DNA from: Flavobacterium psychrophilum
GTDB lineage: Bacteria; Bacteroidota; Bacteroidia; Flavobacteriales; Flavobacteriaceae
Assembly (NCBI GenBank): GCA_020720185.1
Contig: DYPB01000069.1
Coordinates: 1 to 10,366 of the forward strand
Direction: 5' to 3'
DNA: 10,366 bases
The notes beneath the pieces are model-generated. The model was not told where the DNA came from and did not search any database. It worked only from the letters and a program-made list of their open reading frames with translations. Both the position numbers and the translations under genes were made by a program. Positions 7,463 through 10,366 of this stretch are shown here, piece by piece; position 1 is the first letter of the stretch, and every line of letters begins with the position of its first letter.

Positions 7463-7518
7463 TATTAACCCGACGAAAGAAAATAGATAAAAGAAAAATA
7501 GACTATATGTCTTATTTT
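7463..7518 (+). repeat. Direct repeat, copy 2 (56 bases)
   Basis: Same orientation as copy 1 at 5981-6033, starting with the same TATTAACCCGACGAAAGAAA and ending GTCTTATTTT. In this copy the hairpin core AGAC (7500-7503), TATAT loop, GTCT (7509-7512) is perfectly paired; in copy 1 one base change turns a G-C pair into a G-T wobble. Here no plus-strand gene lies upstream, so a terminator role is unlikely for this copy. Confidence 0.85.
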
Positions 7519-7586
7519 CAAAAGTTTATATTTTTTTAATTTACTGATATATTACCGTCATTTTAATATATAAATTGATATTATAT

Positions 7587-7623
7587 AAAATCAAAATGTA
7601 CAAACTTTTTTTGTTTTGATTTT
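7587..7623. promoter_or_regulatory. AT-rich palindrome upstream of the desaturase promoter
   Basis: AAAATCAAAA (7587-7596) and TTTTGATTTT (7614-7623) are perfect 10-base inverted repeats 17 bases apart, with T continuing to 7625. The element ends about 12 bases before the -33 box of the desaturase promoter. It could be an operator, or a terminator that blocks read-through into the promoter. A chance origin in AT-rich DNA cannot be excluded. Confidence 0.35.
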
Positions 7624-7635
7624 TTATCTTTCATT

Positions 7636-7667
7636 ATTGCAAATACGATTAACTTATCTTACATTTG
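7636..7667 (+). promoter_or_regulatory. Promoter of the desaturase gene
   Basis: ATTG (7636-7639) and TACATTTG (7660-7667, exact TAnnTTTG) lie 20 bases apart, a good Bacteroidota promoter. The start site would be about 7671-7674, giving a leader of roughly 20 bases before the ATG at 7692. Confidence 0.68.
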
Positions 7668-7691
7668 TTGAATATATAAAAATATAGAATT

Positions 7692-8789
7692 ATGAACAAT
7701 ACAGTTCCAACATTTGCAAAGCAAGATAATCTAAAGTTTTTTAGAACTTTAAACACCCGTGTGAACGATTATTTTAAAGAAAAAAACATTTCAAAAACAG
7801 GAAATTGGAAATTACATTTAAAAACAATTATTTTATTTACAATTTTTCTAACTCCCTATTTCACTATAATCACATTAACCGAAATGCATATTGGTTGGTT
7901 TCTTTTTTTATCGGTTCTATTAGGAATAGGAATGGCAGGAATAGGAATGAATGTAATGCACGATGGCAACCACGGATCCTATTCGAGCAAGAGTTGGGTT
8001 AATAAAACAATGGGGGGAACCATTTACATATTGGCAGGAAATGTCTATAATTGGCAAGTTCAACACAATGTTTTGCACCATACTTATACAAATATTCTTG
8101 GACATGATGAAGATTTAGAGGCAGGACGAATTATACGATTTACGAAAGATGCCAGATGGTATAGTTTTCATAAATTTCAACACTATTACTCCATTTTTCT
8201 TTATGGATTATTAACTATTAACTGGTCATTAACCACCGATTTTAAGCAAATGGGTCTTTATTTAAAAAGAAATCTATCTTATGGAGAGCCTAAAAAACCA
8301 ATGTTTTTATGGACAACATTAGTGATAACAAAAGTTATTTACTTTTCAATTTGGATTGCATTGCCAATAATTACAGGTGTTGTTTGGTGGAAAGTATTAA
8401 TCGGTTTTTTTGTTATGCACTATACCGCAGGATTAATTTTGAGTGTAGTTTTTCAATTAGCTCATATAACAAAAGATGCCGAAAACCCTATTCCGAATGA
8501 AGAAGGAGAAATGGAAAATACTTGGGCGATACATCAACTGTTTACAACTGTTAATTTTGCTCCCAAAAACAAAATTGTAAACTGGTACACAGGAGGATTA
8601 AACCATCAAATAGAGCATCATATTTTCCCGAATATTAGTCATGTCCATTATGGTAAAATAGCCAAAATTGTAAAACAAACCGCAAAAGAATGTAACCTGC
8701 CTTATCATGAATACAAAACTATGCGAAGTGCAGTTATTGCTCATTTTAAACACTTAAAAGCCTTAGGAAAACAACCACAATTTGCGTAG
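7692..8789 (+). CDS. Membrane fatty-acid desaturase (acyl-CoA or acyl-lipid, front-end-like)
   Basis: This 365-residue integral membrane enzyme belongs to the FA_desaturase di-iron family, which inserts double bonds into acyl chains using O2 and electrons. All three histidine boxes are present: HDGNH (90-94), HNVLHH (125-130) and QIEHH (306-310). Glutamine in the third box is the hallmark of front-end (delta-5/6/8-type) desaturases and of bacterial proteins often labelled linoleoyl-CoA desaturase. Membrane helices lie at about 45-62, 68-88, 208-228 and 233-255. No cytochrome b5 domain is fused, so a separate ferredoxin or similar donor is needed. It is a single gene with its own promoter. The likely role is adjusting membrane fluidity; regiospecificity and substrate cannot be read from the sequence. 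Confidence 0.87.
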   Translation: MNNTVPTFAKQDNLKFFRTLNTRVNDYFKEKNISKTGNWKLHLKTIILFTIFLTPYFTIITLTEMHIGWFLFLSVLLGIGMAGIGMNVMHDGNHGSYSSKSWVNKTMGGTIYILAGNVYNWQVQHNVLHHTYTNILGHDEDLEAGRIIRFTKDARWYSFHKFQHYYSIFLYGLLTINWSLTTDFKQMGLYLKRNLSYGEPKKPMFLWTTLVITKVIYFSIWIALPIITGVVWWKVLIGFFVMHYTAGLILSVVFQLAHITKDAENPIPNEEGEMENTWAIHQLFTTVNFAPKNKIVNWYTGGLNHQIEHHIFPNISHVHYGKIAKIVKQTAKECNLPYHEYKTMRSAVIAHFKHLKALGKQPQFA

Positions 8790-8804
8790 TTTTTCTAAAA
8801 AAAT

Positions 8805-8823
8805 AATTTCAACTGGTGAAATT
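8805..8823 (+). terminator. Weak hairpin after the desaturase gene
   Basis: AATTTCA (8805-8811) pairs with TGAAATT (8817-8823) around a 5-base loop, 15 bases after the stop codon. Only a short mixed AT stretch follows rather than a T-run, so termination here is uncertain. Confidence 0.3.
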
Positions 8824-8863
8824 TATAGTTAAAAGTTATAATAATCAATAGATAAAACATTTT

Positions 8864-8897
8864 GGCGTACCCTCCTAAACTACGGGTCGGGTTTTTT
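8864..8897 (+). repeat. Decayed GGCG...GGGTCGGG intergenic hairpin element
   Basis: GGCGTACCC (8864-8872), an 11-base loop, GGGTCGGG (8884-8891) and six T (8892-8897). ACCC at 8869-8872 pairs with GGGT at 8884-8887. The layout resembles a short hairpin element that I recall seeing many times between genes of Bacteroidota genomes, where the stem is longer and ends GGGTCGGGCT. Here the stem is only four pairs, so this looks like a degenerate copy. The final T-run may let it act as a terminator. Family membership is from memory, not a search. Confidence 0.4.
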
Positions 8898-9001
8898 GTT
8901 TCAAACAGGCTTCAATGAATTTCTTTTAAAATAAGGTTTTGTGAAGTAATCTTTTTTGCAAAAAAAATGGTAAAAAGGATTTCTATTGTACAAAAATAGT
9001 T

Positions 9002-10312
9002 ATGACCAATTGTAAACAAAAAAAATCAATAACAAAAAAAACTCAAATTCAATTTAAGTTGTTTTTTAAAAAATTCCCCGCAATTCCGTACATTTTTAAA
9101 TGGTTTTTAATCAGCTTGATAATAGGTTTTTTTGTGGGTTCAACCTCTGCTGGTTTCTTAATTTCGTTAGATTGGGCAACTAATTTTAGAGAAAATCATT
9201 TGTGGTTAATTGCACTTTTGCCAATTGGAGGCTTATTGATTGGCTTGATTTACAACTGTTTTGGTAAAGATATTGAAGGAGGTAATAACCTTTTAATTGA
9301 CAGCATACACAATCCTAAAAAAAACATTCCGTTCAAAATGGCTCCGTTTGTATTTGTCGGGACTATTGTAACACATTTTTTTGGAGGTTCAGCAGGGCGA
9401 GAAGGAACCGCTTTGCAAATGGCAGGAGCCATTGCAAACCAGCTTACAAAACCATTCAAATTAAAAGAAGATGAACAAAAAACATTACTAATTGCAGCCA
9501 TAGCAGCAGGTTTTGGATCTGTTTTTGGAACACCATTAGCAGGAGCAATATTTGGATTAGAGTTCTTTTTAATTGGAAAGATAAAACATAACGCAATATT
9601 TCCAGCATTTTTATCGGCAATTTTAGCCGATTCAGTTACCAATCTTTGGAAAGTTAAACACACCCATTATGCTATCAATTTTATTCCACAAATTGAAATA
9701 TTACCTATATTTTTTAGTGTTTTAGCAGGAATAATTTTTGGAATATGTGCAGCCTCATTCAGTAAAACGATTCATTTTACAACTGCAATTTTCAGAAATA
9801 AAATAGCTTATCCACCATTCCGCCCATTTATTGGAGGAATTATTGTTGCAATTGCTGTCTTTGCAATCGGGACAACAAAATATATAGGTTTAGGAATTCC
9901 AACTATTTTAGAATCTTTTGAAAATCAAGAACCCATTTATGTTTTTGCTCTAAAAATGGCTCTGACAATTCTTACGCTTTCGGCTGGTTTTAAAGGAGGG
10001 GAGGTAACCCCCTTATTTTTTATTGGTGCAACTCTGGGTAGTAGTTTATCATTCTTCATTCCTTTGCCAACGGCACTTTTAGCAGCAATGGGCTTTGTCG
10101 CCGTTTTTGCAGGAGCAACCAATACACCCTTGGCATCTATAATGATGGCAATAGAACTCTTTGGAGCAAAATCTGGCATCTATGTTGCTATTGCTTGTGT
10201 GGTCTCTTACCTACTTTCAGGGCACAACAGCATCTATAAAAAGCAAATTATTGGAAATCCAAAAAACAATCGCTACACTACTCAAATTGGCAGATCATTT
10301 GACGAAAAATAA
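9002..10312 (+). CDS. CLC-family antiporter, probable fluoride/proton type (CLC-F)
   Basis: This 436-residue polytopic inner-membrane protein has the CLC fold. The ion-pathway motifs differ from chloride-type CLCs. GSGIP is replaced by an EGGNNLL segment (92-98), GKEGP or GREGP by GREGT (132-136, with gating Glu134), and GxFAP by GGEVTP (332-337). This combination (GNNL, GREGT, GGEVTP) is what I associate with CLC-F antiporters, which expel toxic fluoride in exchange for protons. GTPLAGAIFGLEF (177-188) keeps the first helix glutamate (Glu187), but Phe188 stands where E. coli CLC has the inner proton glutamate. No fluoride riboswitch was found in the 212-base upstream gap, nor a clear promoter. 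The N-terminus is lysine-rich, and there is no CBS domain. Fluoride specificity is inference from motifs; generic annotation would say chloride channel. Confidence 0.85.
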   Translation: MTNCKQKKSITKKTQIQFKLFFKKFPAIPYIFKWFLISLIIGFFVGSTSAGFLISLDWATNFRENHLWLIALLPIGGLLIGLIYNCFGKDIEGGNNLLIDSIHNPKKNIPFKMAPFVFVGTIVTHFFGGSAGREGTALQMAGAIANQLTKPFKLKEDEQKTLLIAAIAAGFGSVFGTPLAGAIFGLEFFLIGKIKHNAIFPAFLSAILADSVTNLWKVKHTHYAINFIPQIEILPIFFSVLAGIIFGICAASFSKTIHFTTAIFRNKIAYPPFRPFIGGIIVAIAVFAIGTTKYIGLGIPTILESFENQEPIYVFALKMALTILTLSAGFKGGEVTPLFFIGATLGSSLSFFIPLPTALLAAMGFVAVFAGATNTPLASIMMAIELFGAKSGIYVAIACVVSYLLSGHNSIYKKQIIGNPKNNRYTTQIGRSFDEK

Positions 10313-10366
10313 TATAATATAATCTTAAATTCGATTAGTAATTGCAATTATTAGGGATTGAGTATA

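Larger units (their letters stand above)
7392..7691. other. Intergenic region between divergent rarA and the desaturase gene
   Basis: This 300-base AT-rich gap holds copy 2 of the direct repeat (7463-7518), an AT-rich palindrome (7587-7623) and the desaturase promoter (7636-7667). No open reading frame or RNA gene can be supported. The rarA side (7392-7440) has only imperfect -7-like strings such as TAGTTTTT read on the minus strand. Confidence 0.6.

Noticed and set aside
5981..7518. Mobile element carrying rarA
   Set aside because: The flanking repeats are direct and lack terminal inverted repeats, there is no transposase or integrase, and rarA is a core gene; kept only as a repeat observation.
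8790..9001. Fluoride riboswitch before the CLC-F gene
   Set aside because: CLC-F genes often sit behind one, but I cannot find the conserved GGCGATGG-like start or the paired CTCCTAC-like end here. The GGCGTACCCTCC string at 8864 does not fit the fold.
9250..9663. Antisense open frame of 137 codons over the CLC gene
   Set aside because: It is a shadow of the real reading frame, and its composition is not that of a plausible protein.
10339..10350. Perfect palindrome TAATTGCAATTA after the CLC gene
   Set aside because: Twelve bases with no loop and no T-run; such a palindrome is likely by chance in AT-rich DNA, and the window ends too soon to judge its context.
1..10366. CRISPR array, prophage, toxin-antitoxin or defence system
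   Set aside because: No regularly spaced repeats, integrase, phage genes or paired small toxin/antitoxin frames are visible; the gene content is housekeeping.

Overview
The window looks like ordinary chromosome from a low-GC member of the Flavobacteriia (Bacteroidota), probably a Flavobacterium-like species. Three things suggest this: the AT-rich sequence; promoters of the Bacteroidota type (TTTG, about 19-20 bases, then TAnnTTTG) with no strong Shine-Dalgarno sequences; and proteins that resemble flavobacterial versions of their families (BatE-like TPR/SH3 protein, Kbp-type BON-LysM protein, YjjG-type HAD phosphatase). This assignment is by recognition, not by a search.

Layout. Positions 1-12 look like the 3' end of a tRNA, followed by a strong hairpin terminator. 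A plus-strand set of three genes comes next (200-2497): holB (DNA polymerase III delta' subunit), a small DoxX-like membrane protein, and a BatE-like TPR/SH3 protein. It meets the minus-strand tsaB (t6A tRNA modification) with abutting stop codons. tsaB starts at TTG and diverges from a Kbp/LysM protein gene (3294-3758) that has its own promoter and terminator. A tight plus-strand operon follows, radC - YjjG-like phosphatase - secreted protein of unknown function (3867-5986), with one base between genes. Then comes minus-strand rarA (6117-7391), a fatty-acid desaturase (7692-8789) with a clear promoter, and a CLC antiporter (9002-10312) whose motifs match the fluoride-exporting CLC-F subclass.

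Function. Most genes are housekeeping: replication and repair (holB, radC, rarA), tRNA modification (tsaB), nucleotide clean-up (YjjG-like), ion homeostasis (Kbp, CLC-F) and membrane lipid adjustment (desaturase). I see no prophage, CRISPR array, transposase, toxin-antitoxin pair or defence island, and no convincing new multi-gene system.

The least explained items are a near-identical ~55-base direct repeat on both sides of rarA, a decayed-looking GGCG...GGGTCGGG hairpin element before the CLC gene, an AT-rich palindrome before the desaturase promoter, and the secreted protein of unknown function at 5246-5986.
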